Positions 17,093-25,647 of a DNA stretch of 64,000 bases are shown here, piece after piece. Position numbers and translations under genes: made by a program. How positions within the stretch are numbered: the stretch's first letter is position 1; every line of letters begins with the position of its first letter. Origin of the DNA: Paenibacillus sp. RC67 (GTDB lineage Bacteria; Bacillota; Bacilli; Paenibacillales; NBRC-103111); assembly GCF_030020805.1 (NCBI RefSeq), contig NZ_CP125098.1, positions 2,999,501 through 3,063,500 of the forward strand, given 5' to 3'. The notes below the pieces were generated by a model. That model ran no database searches. It had not been told where the DNA came from and saw nothing but the letters and a program-made list of their open reading frames with translations.

Positions 17093-17788
17093 TTAACCAG
17101 CCATTAAGTTCTTCGCATCCTGAGGACTGTAGACCGAGATGTGATCCACTTTGCCACTGGAGGAGGGAATAATGAATTTTAGCTGATACTGATCGTTAGC
17201 CGTGTACACGTATATGGTTTCGGTTTTATTGTCGATAGTATCGGAGGGTTGACCAAGAACTGACTTAATTTGCGCAAAACTTAGTGTATGAAGCTTGGCG
17301 TCAAATGACCGAACATCGAATATGAGGCTCCCTTTATTAAAACCGAATGCTGCTTTATGTTTGTCATAGGTTGAATAAATACCCTTTCCAGCCGAATCCT
17401 TCGTGTCGGGTTTTCCCCAATCCTTCTCAACCTCATCAATCAAGCTTTTATGAGCAGTGTAGTCGTTGCCAGGAACTTTTCCTTTCTTGGCTTGATCCAT
17501 TATTTGAAGTATATAGGTTTTCTGTTCATCGGATTGCGTGGATTTATCGCTGCTGGATGAATTCGAAGGCGCTTGCGTCGTTCCCTTATTGTCAGTTCCA
17601 GGAGCAGTAGATGCTGGAGGAGCTGTCGTTGTATTTGAATTTGGTGATGGCGTTGGGGTTGGTGTCTGAATAACCGGCTCCTGTGGAGCTGCGGAGGGCT
17701 TCTCAGATGAACTGCACGCGGTTAATGCAATGGCCAATACAGTAGCAGATAGGGTCAAACTAAAAAGATGTTTTGGTGATTTACGCAT
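17093..17788 (-). CDS. YjgB-like lipoprotein (DUF4309)
   Basis: 231 residues. Lipobox LTACS (Cys about 25), a Pro/Thr/Ser-rich linker to about residue 90, and a C-terminal domain of about 140 residues that matches the YjgB/DUF4309 family as I recall it (YILQIMDQAKKGKVPG at its start, IKSVLGQPSDT and a terminal ISVYSPQ). Members are extracellular proteins of unknown function in Bacillus and Paenibacillus. Monocistronic, convergent with the cytochrome gene. Confidence 0.7.
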   Translation of the reverse strand: MRKSPKHLFSLTLSATVLAIALTACSSSEKPSAAPQEPVIQTPTPTPSPNSNTTTAPPASTAPGTDNKGTTQAPSNSSSSDKSTQSDEQKTYILQIMDQAKKGKVPGNDYTAHKSLIDEVEKDWGKPDTKDSAGKGIYSTYDKHKAAFGFNKGSLIFDVRSFDAKLHTLSFAQIKSVLGQPSDTIDNKTETIYVYTANDQYQLKFIIPSSSGKVDHISVYSPQDAKNLMAG

Positions 17789-17966
17789 AAGGTTTCTCCT
17801 GTCTATATCTTTATCACTCTCTATTACACCCTAATAGACGGAGTGAATCAAAGTTAAGTTGCAAAAAAGCATGAAATAGGGACGGGCTTATAGCGTCTAA
17901 ACAGGATTTTCCTTGCCCATAATATTAACAACCACGATAATACAGACACGGTCAGGGGGATTGGAT

Positions 17967-18218
17967 TTGCTATCCGTACACTGGAGATTAGCAGAGCTTT
18001 GGACACTGCAAAAACAGAGAGGACTAACCGAGGAAGAAGAATCCGAAGTGAATGCTTGCCTTCACTATAATGCGATCTATGCAAGGAAGCTTTCAGGACT
18101 GTATAATCTGTCACTTGCTGCATCTATGATTAACGATACCGCATGGCAGCATGAAATATGTCAAGCGATAGAAAAGCTGCAAAATCAGGGCGGGGCATCG
18201 TCGGAAATGAAATTTTAG
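17967..18218 (+). CDS. Small Paenibacillus-type protein of unknown function
   Basis: 83 residues if started at TTG 17967, which has GGGGG 7 bp upstream; TTG 17961 and ATG 17913 are other options. The product begins LSVHWRLAELWTLQKQRGLT and is helical with LSLAASMINDTAWQHEIC near the end. It resembles short proteins of about 80-90 residues common in Paenibacillus (a DUF7667-like group, from memory). No function known. Confidence 0.6.
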   Translation: MLSVHWRLAELWTLQKQRGLTEEEESEVNACLHYNAIYARKLSGLYNLSLAASMINDTAWQHEICQAIEKLQNQGGASSEMKF

Positions 18219-18298
18219 GCAGTTTAGAAGGATACATCATACTTGTGGAGAATATTACCATTACGATCTATCATGCATTGTATGGAGGGGAAGGCGAG

Positions 18299-18595
18299 AT
18301 GAAAGGATCGCTCATACAAGCTGCATTGTTCTCTGTACTGTTCACGGTAGCTTATTATGCAGTACAAATGGGGATAGGCATGTATCAAACAATGATGTAT
18401 GTGCCAGCTATAGTTGAATCCTACTCATCGTCGACCGTACTACAGAGCAGCATTTCGTTCGGAGCTGCTTCCAGCTCTTGGAGCGGTACGGCTGAAGTTG
18501 GTATGCTGCTATTGAGCGGCATGGTTCTCTTTGCTTTATTTAAACTGATATTTAATAGAATACGTCAGTCCTTAAAAAAGGGTGGAGGTTCGTAA
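18299..18595 (+). CDS. Small membrane protein, two helices
   Basis: 98 residues from ATG 18299, the start with a good ribosome binding site (GGAGGGG, 9 bp); the frame is open further upstream without one. Two hydrophobic helices (about residues 5-25 and 65-85) enclose a Ser-rich loop (ESYSSSTVLQSSISFGAASS), and the tail is basic. It is not recognised; a terminator overlaps its stop codon. Confidence 0.65.
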   Translation: MKGSLIQAALFSVLFTVAYYAVQMGIGMYQTMMYVPAIVESYSSSTVLQSSISFGAASSSWSGTAEVGMLLLSGMVLFALFKLIFNRIRQSLKKGGGS

Positions 18596-18612
18596 AAGAA
18601 CTCCCACCCTTT
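18575..18612 (+). terminator. Rho-independent terminator, bidirectional
   Basis: AAAAGGGTGGAGGTTC and GAACTCCCACCCTTTT arms, loop GTAAAA. The stop codon of the small membrane protein lies inside it. Confidence 0.75.
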
Positions 18613-18629
18613 TGATTATAAAGATGCTT

Positions 18630-18926
18630 TTAGCCTCTTTTCGAAATTTCTTCCGTGACGACGAAAGCGAGCTCCTCGTTGCCAAACAAAGATAATACGT
18701 TCAGTACGGTCCCATCCGCGAGTTCGCCTGCTTCATTCTTGGGTACTGTTAATTCAATCGCTTGCATAAGCGATGGATTGGCTGCTTGATCCGGATACGC
18801 ACGGAGGTACAGCGCGGCAGGGTCCAGATCGTGATTAACACACCATTGGGCGAAAACAAGGATCATCATTTGTTCATCCTGTTGATAATTGCGGATAATT
18901 TGCTCTTCTAATTCTTTGCGGCTCAT
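18630..18926 (-). CDS. Conserved small soluble protein, unknown
   Basis: 98 residues; begins MSRKELEEQIIRNYQQDEQM and contains FAQWCVNHDLDPAALYLRAY, then a beta-rich end (LAFVVTEEISKRG). Acidic, no signal or membrane segment. The ordered codon use, clean start and terminator support a real gene. No family is recognised. Confidence 0.65.
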   Translation of the reverse strand: MSRKELEEQIIRNYQQDEQMMILVFAQWCVNHDLDPAALYLRAYPDQAANPSLMQAIELTVPKNEAGELADGTVLNVLSLFGNEELAFVVTEEISKRG

Positions 18927-18990
18927 TGAAAAATCTCCCCATTGTCGGTAATATAGGTTTCATTATAACGAAAGTTCAGGTGGAATCACA

Positions 18991-19467
18991 ATGATTATGA
19001 ATGAAAAAATTAAAGCGTCTGAAGTTCAACTAACTGGCATTGAGGGGGAGGATCTGGGGGTTGTTCCTACTTCCGAAGCGTTGGCCATGGCCAAAAAGCT
19101 TAAAGTCGATTTGGTGTGCACGTCTCTCATGAGCAGCCCTCCGCCTTGCAAGCTCGTAGGAGCCGGAGCAGCCAAGCAAGAAGCCCAACAGGCCAAGAAG
19201 AAGGAAGGGAAAGTAGCAAAGCTAAAAGAAATTAGGCTTACACCTCACATAGAAGAGCATGATTATGATACGAAGAAGCAGCAAGCGGAAAGGATTCTGA
19301 AATCCGGTGACGCAGTACTGTTTACCGTCCGTATTCAAGGGAAAGAAGGAGCTCAAGTCAAAGCATTGCTGGAAGCGCTAATCAAGGACTTAAAGCCATT
19401 AGGAAGCAAAAAGACGGGGATTCAGCTCAGCGGCAAGCAGGCAACGGTTCAAATTGATCCGGTCTAA
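18991..19467 (+). CDS. Diverged translation initiation factor IF-3 paralogue
   Basis: 158 residues from ATG 18991 (AGGTGG 8 bp upstream). The N-domain keeps NEKIKASEVQLTGIEGEDLG and a PPPCKLV motif, where canonical IF-3 has PPVCKIMDYGK; a Lys-rich linker follows. The C-domain starts LKEIRLTPHIEEHDYDTK, but the conserved FRGRE motif is replaced by IQGKE, losing arginines used for 30S binding. The usual infC-rpmI-rplT context is absent. It is therefore a second, specialised IF-3-like protein, possibly ribosome associated. Confidence 0.8.
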   Translation: MIMNEKIKASEVQLTGIEGEDLGVVPTSEALAMAKKLKVDLVCTSLMSSPPPCKLVGAGAAKQEAQQAKKKEGKVAKLKEIRLTPHIEEHDYDTKKQQAERILKSGDAVLFTVRIQGKEGAQVKALLEALIKDLKPLGSKKTGIQLSGKQATVQIDPV

Positions 19468-19560
19468 AGCGGGGTTACTCATAAAGTACAAGGTCAGTGT
19501 CATACAGATGAAGAGAGGACGTAGTGCGTAAGGATGTCTGACTTAAAGGAGTGAAATGAT

Positions 19561-19908
19561 GTGCTGCAAAAATTAAGAGCTCTGGGTATGGAGATGAAAT
19601 ATGCTATCCTATCCGGATTTTCTGTATTTCTTGTTCTTATCCTTCACCTCATTCATTGGCTATCTGCTCCTATTATGATGGGTGCTATGGAAATGCACGA
19701 GCATCAGCATGGTATGGGTGGCGCTTCTTCTCTTCAAATGATCCTGTTCACGGTAGCACTGCTTATTATTAACGGAGCGGGAATGTATTTTGCAGTACGT
19801 CAATTGCTCCTGGCTTGGAAACAACGAAAAGGTGGCTTGCATACGTATGTGTGCTGTTCCATTTCGATGGTGGTTCTGGTCGTCGGGGTGTATAGTATTG
19901 TGGTATAA
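19561..19908 (+). CDS. Small membrane protein with His/Met-rich loop
   Basis: 115 residues, GTG start with AGGAGTGA about 7 bp upstream. Three hydrophobic helices (about residues 15-35, 58-80, 93-113). The loop after helix 1 reads MMGAMEMHEHQHGMGG, rich in Met and His as in copper-binding loops. No family was recognised; a role with a metal is only a suggestion. Confidence 0.65.
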   Translation: MLQKLRALGMEMKYAILSGFSVFLVLILHLIHWLSAPIMMGAMEMHEHQHGMGGASSLQMILFTVALLIINGAGMYFAVRQLLLAWKQRKGGLHTYVCCSISMVVLVVGVYSIVV

Positions 19909-19955
19909 TAGAAAAATAGGTTAATCTTTCCTTATATAAGATCTGACTTCAATGG

Positions 19956-19987
19956 AGTGTAAACTGGCTGCAGTTTACACTATTTTT
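19956..19987 (+). terminator. Rho-independent terminator
   Basis: Perfect AGTGTAAACTG / CAGTTTACACT hairpin followed by TATTTTT. Confidence 0.75.
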
Positions 19988-20034
19988 GTTCTTTGAAAGC
20001 AGCATCGCACATGCTTGAACTTTGAGGTGGACCT

Positions 20035-20688
20035 ATGCGAATAAGCGTTAGTATTGTAATGATTGCTTTACTCTTGGCGGGATGTTCCGAAGGGATTATA
20101 CAAGATAATATAACGAAGCAGGAAATTGTCAAGATAAAGGACATGGAAGGCATGCAGGTGTACGATCACCAGTATGATAATATGGACCGAGGACATCATG
20201 AATTGGATGGAGTGCCTATTGTTGTGGACCCTGCTTATTATGAAGCTGCCCCGATTCAGAGAGGAGATATTGTTTATTACCGAAACCCAAAGTTGGACAA
20301 TCCAACTCTCCATTTAAGTGAGTTTGAAATCTCTAGGGTTGTTGCTTTACCAGGAGAAACTATTCACATGGAAAAAGGACAAATCTATATTAATGGAAAG
20401 CAGCTCGATACGTTTTACGGAAAAGCACATCGACTTGGGATGGATGTTGAACAACTGCAAAAGCTCTCAAATCAATCTGACGTATCCGATAATGTTCGGC
20501 AATCCATGAAAATGAATGCCGAAGAAATTTTGCTCGGCAAGGACACGAACAGGACAGAAAAAAAGGTTCCCAATGACCAATATTATATAATCGGCGATGA
20601 TTGGTTTCGCAGTGCGGATAGCAGACACTTCGGTACAATTGCCAAGGATAACATTCTGGGTAAGGTTGTAGGTATCACATCAGAATGA
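20035..20688 (+). CDS. Signal peptidase I-like lipoprotein, likely inactive
   Basis: 217 residues. The N-terminus is a lipoprotein signal ending LLLAGC rather than the usual membrane anchor. The rest follows the S26 signal peptidase fold: IQRGDIVYYRNP (box C), SRVVALPGETI with GQIYINGKQL (box D) and YYIIGDDWFRSADSRHFG (box E). Where active enzymes have the Ser-Met nucleophile this has YDNMDRG, and the general-base Lys before RV is Ser (EISRVV). Both catalytic residues thus appear lost; it may be a binding protein rather than a protease. Confidence 0.7.
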   Translation: MRISVSIVMIALLLAGCSEGIIQDNITKQEIVKIKDMEGMQVYDHQYDNMDRGHHELDGVPIVVDPAYYEAAPIQRGDIVYYRNPKLDNPTLHLSEFEISRVVALPGETIHMEKGQIYINGKQLDTFYGKAHRLGMDVEQLQKLSNQSDVSDNVRQSMKMNAEEILLGKDTNRTEKKVPNDQYYIIGDDWFRSADSRHFGTIAKDNILGKVVGITSE

Positions 20689-20761
20689 ACGCCCACAGAA
20701 CATATATTCTGATTGCTTCATTCAATAATTCATAATAAGATAAGCAACAGGAGATGATCAG

Positions 20762-21469
20762 ATGAATAAAGGTTCGTTATCTTTTCAAACAGTGAAGCGC
20801 AAACAGATCGTCGATGATGTCGTGGAGCAGCTTCAAAGGAAAATTTCTCTTGGAGAGCTGTCACCGGGCATGCAGATTCCAACCGAGCCGGAATTGATGA
20901 ATCAATTCGGCGTAGGCAGGTCCACTATTCGCGAGGCTGTTCGGGTGCTCGTATCAGCTGGGCTTCTGGATAAAAGACAGGGTCATGGCACTTTCGTATG
21001 CGAGCAAAAGTCAAGTCAAGAGCCGCTGGACTACAGACTTCGCCGAGCGGAAATTCTGGAGGTGTATGAAGTTCGCCGCATGATGGAATTGGAGGCAGCC
21101 CGTTTAGCTGCTGTAAGGCGAGATGACGAGGATTTGCGAATCATGAGGGACTTGCTTGACCGCCGCCAAATCGCTATCGATGCAGGCAATATTAAAGAAT
21201 ACTTAGACGTGGATGTAGCTTATCATATTGCTGTTGCAGCAGCCACCAAAAACGCTGTTCTGGCAGATCTCTATCGTACTTTTTCGGAAGTGATTCGGTA
21301 TTCCTTGGAGAATCTGGTTAACCATCCGGAATATAACCATTATTTCACGGAGCAGCATGAGAAAATATACGAAGCGATCCGAGACAAAGACGTGCAGTCA
21401 GCGGAGTTTTACAGCATGCAGCATTTGGATGGAACAAAAATAGAGCTTGAAGAGCATATAAAAAGCTAA
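20762..21469 (+). CDS. GntR-family regulator, FadR subfamily
   Basis: 235 residues. Winged helix at residues 13-75 (PTEPELMNQFGVGRSTIREA and the wing KRQGHGTFV), then an all-helical FCD ligand domain with metal-ligand type residues (DVDVAYHIAVAAAT, EQHEKIYEAI). Such proteins repress transport or catabolic genes until a carboxylic acid effector binds. It lies 102 bp upstream of, and in the same direction as, an MFS exporter, and two copies of a likely operator lie between them. Confidence 0.88.
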   Translation: MNKGSLSFQTVKRKQIVDDVVEQLQRKISLGELSPGMQIPTEPELMNQFGVGRSTIREAVRVLVSAGLLDKRQGHGTFVCEQKSSQEPLDYRLRRAEILEVYEVRRMMELEAARLAAVRRDDEDLRIMRDLLDRRQIAIDAGNIKEYLDVDVAYHIAVAAATKNAVLADLYRTFSEVIRYSLENLVNHPEYNHYFTEQHEKIYEAIRDKDVQSAEFYSMQHLDGTKIELEEHIKS

Positions 21470-21485
21470 TTTTTTTAAATACAAA

Positions 21486-21537
21486 CATCAGATGATAAGA
21501 TGTATAGGTCTGTGTTTAAACATCGGATGATATGCTG
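21486..21537. promoter_or_regulatory. Two direct repeats, candidate GntR operators
   Basis: CATCAGATGATAAGATG (21486-21502) and CATCGGATGATATGCTG (21521-21537) share 13 of 17 bases and start 35 bp apart. The core CATCxGATGAT is itself palindromic, as for FadR-type GntR sites. They lie directly between the gntR gene and the MFS gene. Confidence 0.6.
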
Positions 21538-21571
21538 ATTTATAAAGAGCAGGATAGGAGTGAGAAAGTTT

Positions 21572-22798
21572 ATGAGTCAACAAGCTGTACTACGTCAACC
21601 TTCAACCACTATTTTTTCCGTTTTATTTGCAATTAGCTTCGTGCATTTTTTGAACGATGCCATCCAATCCTTTATACCGGCAATGTTTCCTATATTAAGG
21701 GATTCGTTGAGTTTAAGTTTTGCGCAGATCGGATGGATTGGCTTTACGCTTAATATGACGGCATCCGTGATTCAACCAGCCATAGGTTTGTATACGGACT
21801 CGCGGCCTAAGCCTTACTTGCTGCCCATCGGAATGCTGTTCTCGTTAACAGGTGTGATTGGGTTAGCCTATGCACCGTCATTTACACTGCTCCTCGTTTT
21901 TGTAGTCCTTATCGGCATAGGTTCCGCCGTTCTTCATCCGGAATCCTCCAGAGTGGCTCATCTTGCAGGTGGAAATCGCAAAGGACTGGCTCAATCCATA
22001 TTTCAAGTTGGTGGAAATACAGGACAGGCGCTTGCTCCAGTTATGGCAGCACTTATTTTTATTCCATTAGGCCAAAAAAGCATCTTGTGGTTTACATTAG
22101 CAGCTGGCGCCGCAATTATTGTTCAGTTATATGTATCACGCTGGTATGGCAGCCACTTGCAAAGTACCCGGCAGAACAAGACTACGGCTTCTCGAGAAGA
22201 GCGAAGAGTAGATTTGTCTAAAGGGACCATTGCTATTGCGATGACGGTACTTATTACTTTATTGTTTTCCAAATTTGTATACATGGCTAGTATGACAGGG
22301 TATTACGCATTTTTCTTAATGGATCGATTCCATATGACGGTACAAAATGCACAATACTATTTGTTCGCGCTTCTTATCGCGGGTATGTTGGGGACATTGC
22401 TCGGGGGACCGATGGCGGACCGTTTCGGGAGACGAAATACCATTTGGTTCTCCATTCTGGGAACCGCTCCTTTTTCTATCCTGCTCCCATTTGCTAGCCC
22501 AATATGGTCCATGGTTCTGTGCGTATGCATCGGTCTCATCCTGCTGTCTGGCTTTTCAGTTATTGTCGTATATGCTCAAGAGCTGCTGCCGGGGAAAGTG
22601 GGGACGATTGCCGGTCTATTTTTCGGTCTGGCGTTTGGCTTAGGAGGAATTGGCTCAGCGCTTCTAGGATATTTGGCTGACTCTGCGGGGCTTGACATTG
22701 TTATTCAAATAAGCGCATTTCTGCCACTTCTTGGCCTTCTGGCGATTATGCTGCCTTCGGATGCCAAGCTGGCAGGAGCGGAGCCGAAACATCACTAA
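21572..22798 (+). CDS. MFS exporter, Fsr type, paralogue of 493-1713
   Basis: 408 residues from ATG 21572 (AGGAG 11 bp upstream); GTG 21560 overlaps that ribosome binding site and is less likely. About 12 membrane helices, with VHFLNDAIQS in TM1, HPESSRVAHLAGGNRKGLAQ after TM4, ADRFGRRNT in the central loop and GKVGTIAGLFFGLAFGLGGI near TM10. Nearly every motif is shared with the exporter at 493-1713. Fsr-type proteins export fosmidomycin and related compounds. It is probably controlled by the upstream GntR protein. Confidence 0.87.
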   Translation: MSQQAVLRQPSTTIFSVLFAISFVHFLNDAIQSFIPAMFPILRDSLSLSFAQIGWIGFTLNMTASVIQPAIGLYTDSRPKPYLLPIGMLFSLTGVIGLAYAPSFTLLLVFVVLIGIGSAVLHPESSRVAHLAGGNRKGLAQSIFQVGGNTGQALAPVMAALIFIPLGQKSILWFTLAAGAAIIVQLYVSRWYGSHLQSTRQNKTTASREERRVDLSKGTIAIAMTVLITLLFSKFVYMASMTGYYAFFLMDRFHMTVQNAQYYLFALLIAGMLGTLLGGPMADRFGRRNTIWFSILGTAPFSILLPFASPIWSMVLCVCIGLILLSGFSVIVVYAQELLPGKVGTIAGLFFGLAFGLGGIGSALLGYLADSAGLDIVIQISAFLPLLGLLAIMLPSDAKLAGAEPKHH

Positions 22799-22950
22799 CA
22801 TTCCAGATTCATTACTGTAATTCCAGGGTAAGAAAAATGACAAACGAAAAGCCTAACTCCACCTTGTTCATCTGAATTGTCTCCTGATTGATTGAATAGA
22901 AATCCAGTTTTTACATACGCTATGAACAATTGTTTGCCAAAGGAGGTTCT

Positions 22951-23115
22951 ATGACTATGAGTGAAAAAAACAAAGAAAATAATGAGATGCCAGTTGGCAT
23001 CAACGCTCCTCTATACCAACACGATATAGCTTCAACAGACCTGATCAGTGATGCGGTGGAAGAGATGATGGATGAGATTGAGGAAGAATTCGTGGATCAT
23101 AAGAAGGATGAGTAG
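22951..23115 (+). CDS. Small acidic protein, unknown
   Basis: 54 residues from ATG 22951, five bases after AAGGAGG (ATG 22957 also possible). Strongly acidic, with VEEMMDEIEEEFVDHKKDE at the C-terminus. No recognised family; in length and composition like small proteins often seen in Paenibacillus. A second small acidic protein is at 62223-62384. Confidence 0.55.
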   Translation: MTMSEKNKENNEMPVGINAPLYQHDIASTDLISDAVEEMMDEIEEEFVDHKKDE

Positions 23116-23189
23116 ATAATTGCTGAAGTGGCGTATAAAATCATTGAAATCGGTGAATACATGGATAATGTGTACAACACCTTCTGCTT

Positions 23190-23233
23190 AAGCCGCGGTT
23201 GACATGGAAACATACATGTCTGCTGCGGTTTTT
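23190..23233 (+). terminator. Rho-independent terminator
   Basis: AGCCGCGGTTGACATG pairs with CATGTCTGCTGCGGTT, followed by a T run. Confidence 0.65.
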
Positions 23234-23313
23234 ACATTTTGGAGGTATTCTATCCGGAAGAAGTAGTTTATAATGAAAATCGATAGAAAGAATAGTAGAA
23301 AGAAGCTGCCTTC

Positions 23314-24516
23314 ATGATACGTAATAAAAATGTTGTTATCCTTGCGATTTTTTATGCTTTCATTTATATGAGCACAGGATCGTTTTCATCGTATATTGGC
23401 GTTTATTTTACAGAACAGGGTATTGGACATACCGAGATTGGGATTCTCACCTCTATTGGAGCTGTTGTTGGTTTATTCGCACAGCCTTTGTGGGGATTGG
23501 CGGGAGACAGATCACGAACCAAGAATAAAATTTTAATAGTATGTACCCTATTGTCCGGCTTGACGGTATGGCTGGTCCCGTGGGCGGGATCCATGTTTTG
23601 GCCTTTGTTATTCGCCATGGCGCTTTTTAGCGTGTTCCAAATTGCCATCAATCCGCTGAGTGACGCCATTACTCTTGAGTTATCTTCGAAGGGGGTCGTC
23701 CGATTTTCGACGATTCGTACTTTCGGTTCTGTAGGCTACGCGATCATTTCTATTGCAGCAGGATGGTTGTTTGCTCGCCATATCGACACCATCTTTATGG
23801 TTACCTCCTTCATTATGTTGGGGTGCTTTGCCTTATCTTTGGGAATTCCTCAAGTTGCGGGCCATCAAAGTGGTAAAAAGAAAGTGAAGCTGGCTGAAAT
23901 TTTTAAAAGCAAGCCGTTGATGGTTCTGTATGGATATACGCTAATCCTCTCCACAACGATGGGTTTCTTGTGGGCGTTTCAAGCTATTTATAGCAAGGAG
24001 CAGGGGATTAGCATGGAAGTGATCGGTATTGGTCTCGCTATCGGCTCATTTACACAATTTCCATTCATGATCTTTTTCCAAAAAGTGTACGATCGGTTCG
24101 GGATTCGCAATATATTGCTGTTCTCGGGGGGAATTCACCTATTAAGATGGTGCCTATATTCCTTTGCTTTAACGCCATTCACCTATTTGCTTAGCTGGGT
24201 TTTGCACGGAGGGACCTACATCATGTTCTATATGTGTCTGGCTGAGTACGTGAACAGGCATGTTGTCAAGGAGTTGAAGGCAACGGGGCAGATGCTAAAC
24301 TCGGTTATTCAATTAAGTGTCGGTAAAATTATCGGCGGCATGCTGGGTGGTCTTTATGCTGCTAAATTCGGATTTCATAATTCATTTATTTTATTAGCTG
24401 TTATTGCTGCTGCCTCAACCATACTATTTTATGGGACTTGTCAATACTTCGGTTTATTCAAGGAACGTAAGTCCAAACCGCTGCAAAGTGCAGGTTCAAC
24501 CACTACGATGGAGTAA
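23314..24516 (+). CDS. MFS transporter, LacY/nucleoside-symporter-like
   Basis: 400 residues and 12 membrane helices. The N-terminus (FYAFIYMSTGSFSSYIGVYF) and GLAGDRSRTKNKIL in loop 2-3 place it with the MFS_1-like group that includes LacY and NupG relatives. Transport direction and substrate cannot be read. Weak ribosome binding site (AAAGAAG). Single gene that ends at a terminator convergent with the germination permease. Confidence 0.78.
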   Translation: MIRNKNVVILAIFYAFIYMSTGSFSSYIGVYFTEQGIGHTEIGILTSIGAVVGLFAQPLWGLAGDRSRTKNKILIVCTLLSGLTVWLVPWAGSMFWPLLFAMALFSVFQIAINPLSDAITLELSSKGVVRFSTIRTFGSVGYAIISIAAGWLFARHIDTIFMVTSFIMLGCFALSLGIPQVAGHQSGKKKVKLAEIFKSKPLMVLYGYTLILSTTMGFLWAFQAIYSKEQGISMEVIGIGLAIGSFTQFPFMIFFQKVYDRFGIRNILLFSGGIHLLRWCLYSFALTPFTYLLSWVLHGGTYIMFYMCLAEYVNRHVVKELKATGQMLNSVIQLSVGKIIGGMLGGLYAAKFGFHNSFILLAVIAAASTILFYGTCQYFGLFKERKSKPLQSAGSTTTME

Positions 24517-24529
24517 CGAAGATAAAGAG

Positions 24530-24562
24530 ACAGCTCATTCTAATCAGAGTGAGCTGTTTTTA
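24530..24562. terminator. Bidirectional terminator
   Basis: ACAGCTCA and TGAGCTGT arms followed by TTTTTATTG; it overlaps the 3' end of the convergent germination permease gene. Confidence 0.7.
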
Positions 24563-25647
24563 TTGTTCTTAGCATTGCGCATCCATGCGACCAAGACTAA
24601 AGCCAAAGGGTAAATGAGCAGGATGGTAAACGAATAGAAAGGTGCTGTCGTTGAAAAAAAGTAAATTAACTCCTGTAGTCCTGGGGCCACCCAAATACTA
24701 ACAACACCGCAAAGCAAACCAATGGGAAACACAAGAAAACGGTAATTGGCTAAACCGAGCCATTGAGCAGTGCCGATAACGAGTGAATAGTACCATAAGG
24801 AGATTTGAACAAAACCGCCTAAGATCCACGTGACCATAACGATCGCATCCAGATGTTCAATGAAATTGCCGAAGCTGATATAGGAAGCCGCGTAATAGAC
24901 GGGAAAGCTGAGTTTTCCAGTAGTTTCTCCGAACACGAACAAGCTTGCAAAATTCGTAGATACCATAATGACCATCATACACATTACGGATAACATACCG
25001 GCTTTTAACCCACGATCGTTCTCATTAACGACTGGAAATAAAAATGTAATGAAGAAAAATTCAACAAACCAAGTGTGAGGTACGACTGAGCCTTTTAAGG
25101 ACGGAAGTATTCCATACTCCATAATAGGCAGCATTTTTTGGACATCCATATCGGGTATAAGCATAGAGAAAATACAGACGAAGATAATGGCGATAAAAGG
25201 AAGAAATAACTGCGTACAGTGGGCCAAAACTTCGATTCCCGATCGCACAGCAAATGCACATACAAGGATTAGACTTGAAGTGATTGTAATCAGCGGTGTT
25301 CTTGAGAGGAAGGCCCCGATGACAAAATCACCGTATTCTCTTAAAATCATCCCCGTGGAATGCAGCAGAAAAAAGAGGATAAAAAAACTGGCGATTTTGC
25401 TGAGATAACGACCGACAATTTTTCCACCATATTGAATAATAGACTCGTTAGGATACATTTTATGTAAATACCATGTGATGATAACTATAATAAATCCGCT
25501 CAAAGATCCCCAGATAGGAGAAAGCCACATATCTCGCTCTGCTTGTCTGGCAGTAATAGCCGGGATGATAAGGGTGCTGGTGGCCCCAATCATTAAATAC
25601 ATAAGCATTCCCAACTGCAGTGCGGAAATCTTCCCTTTGTCAATCAT
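24544..25647 (-). CDS. Spore germination permease, GerAB family
   Basis: 367 residues with ten predicted membrane helices, the size and layout of the GerAB/GerBB/GerKB subunits of nutrient germinant receptors (APC superfamily). The start MIDKGKISALQLGMLMYLMI is typical; AGGAGATC lies 8 bp upstream. In spores these subunits sit in the inner membrane and bind the germinant, together with the A and C subunits. No gerA/gerC-type gene is adjacent, so it is an orphan B subunit; it may pair with subunits encoded elsewhere. Confidence 0.85.
   Translation of the reverse strand: MIDKGKISALQLGMLMYLMIGATSTLIIPAITARQAERDMWLSPIWGSLSGFIIVIITWYLHKMYPNESIIQYGGKIVGRYLSKIASFFILFFLLHSTGMILREYGDFVIGAFLSRTPLITITSSLILVCAFAVRSGIEVLAHCTQLFLPFIAIIFVCIFSMLIPDMDVQKMLPIMEYGILPSLKGSVVPHTWFVEFFFITFLFPVVNENDRGLKAGMLSVMCMMVIMVSTNFASLFVFGETTGKLSFPVYYAASYISFGNFIEHLDAIVMVTWILGGFVQISLWYYSLVIGTAQWLGLANYRFLVFPIGLLCGVVSIWVAPGLQELIYFFSTTAPFYSFTILLIYPLALVLVAWMRNAKNNKNSSL

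Noticed and set aside
23118..23205. Possible 22-codon frame after the small acidic gene
   Set aside because: No ribosome binding site, and it runs into the terminator hairpin.
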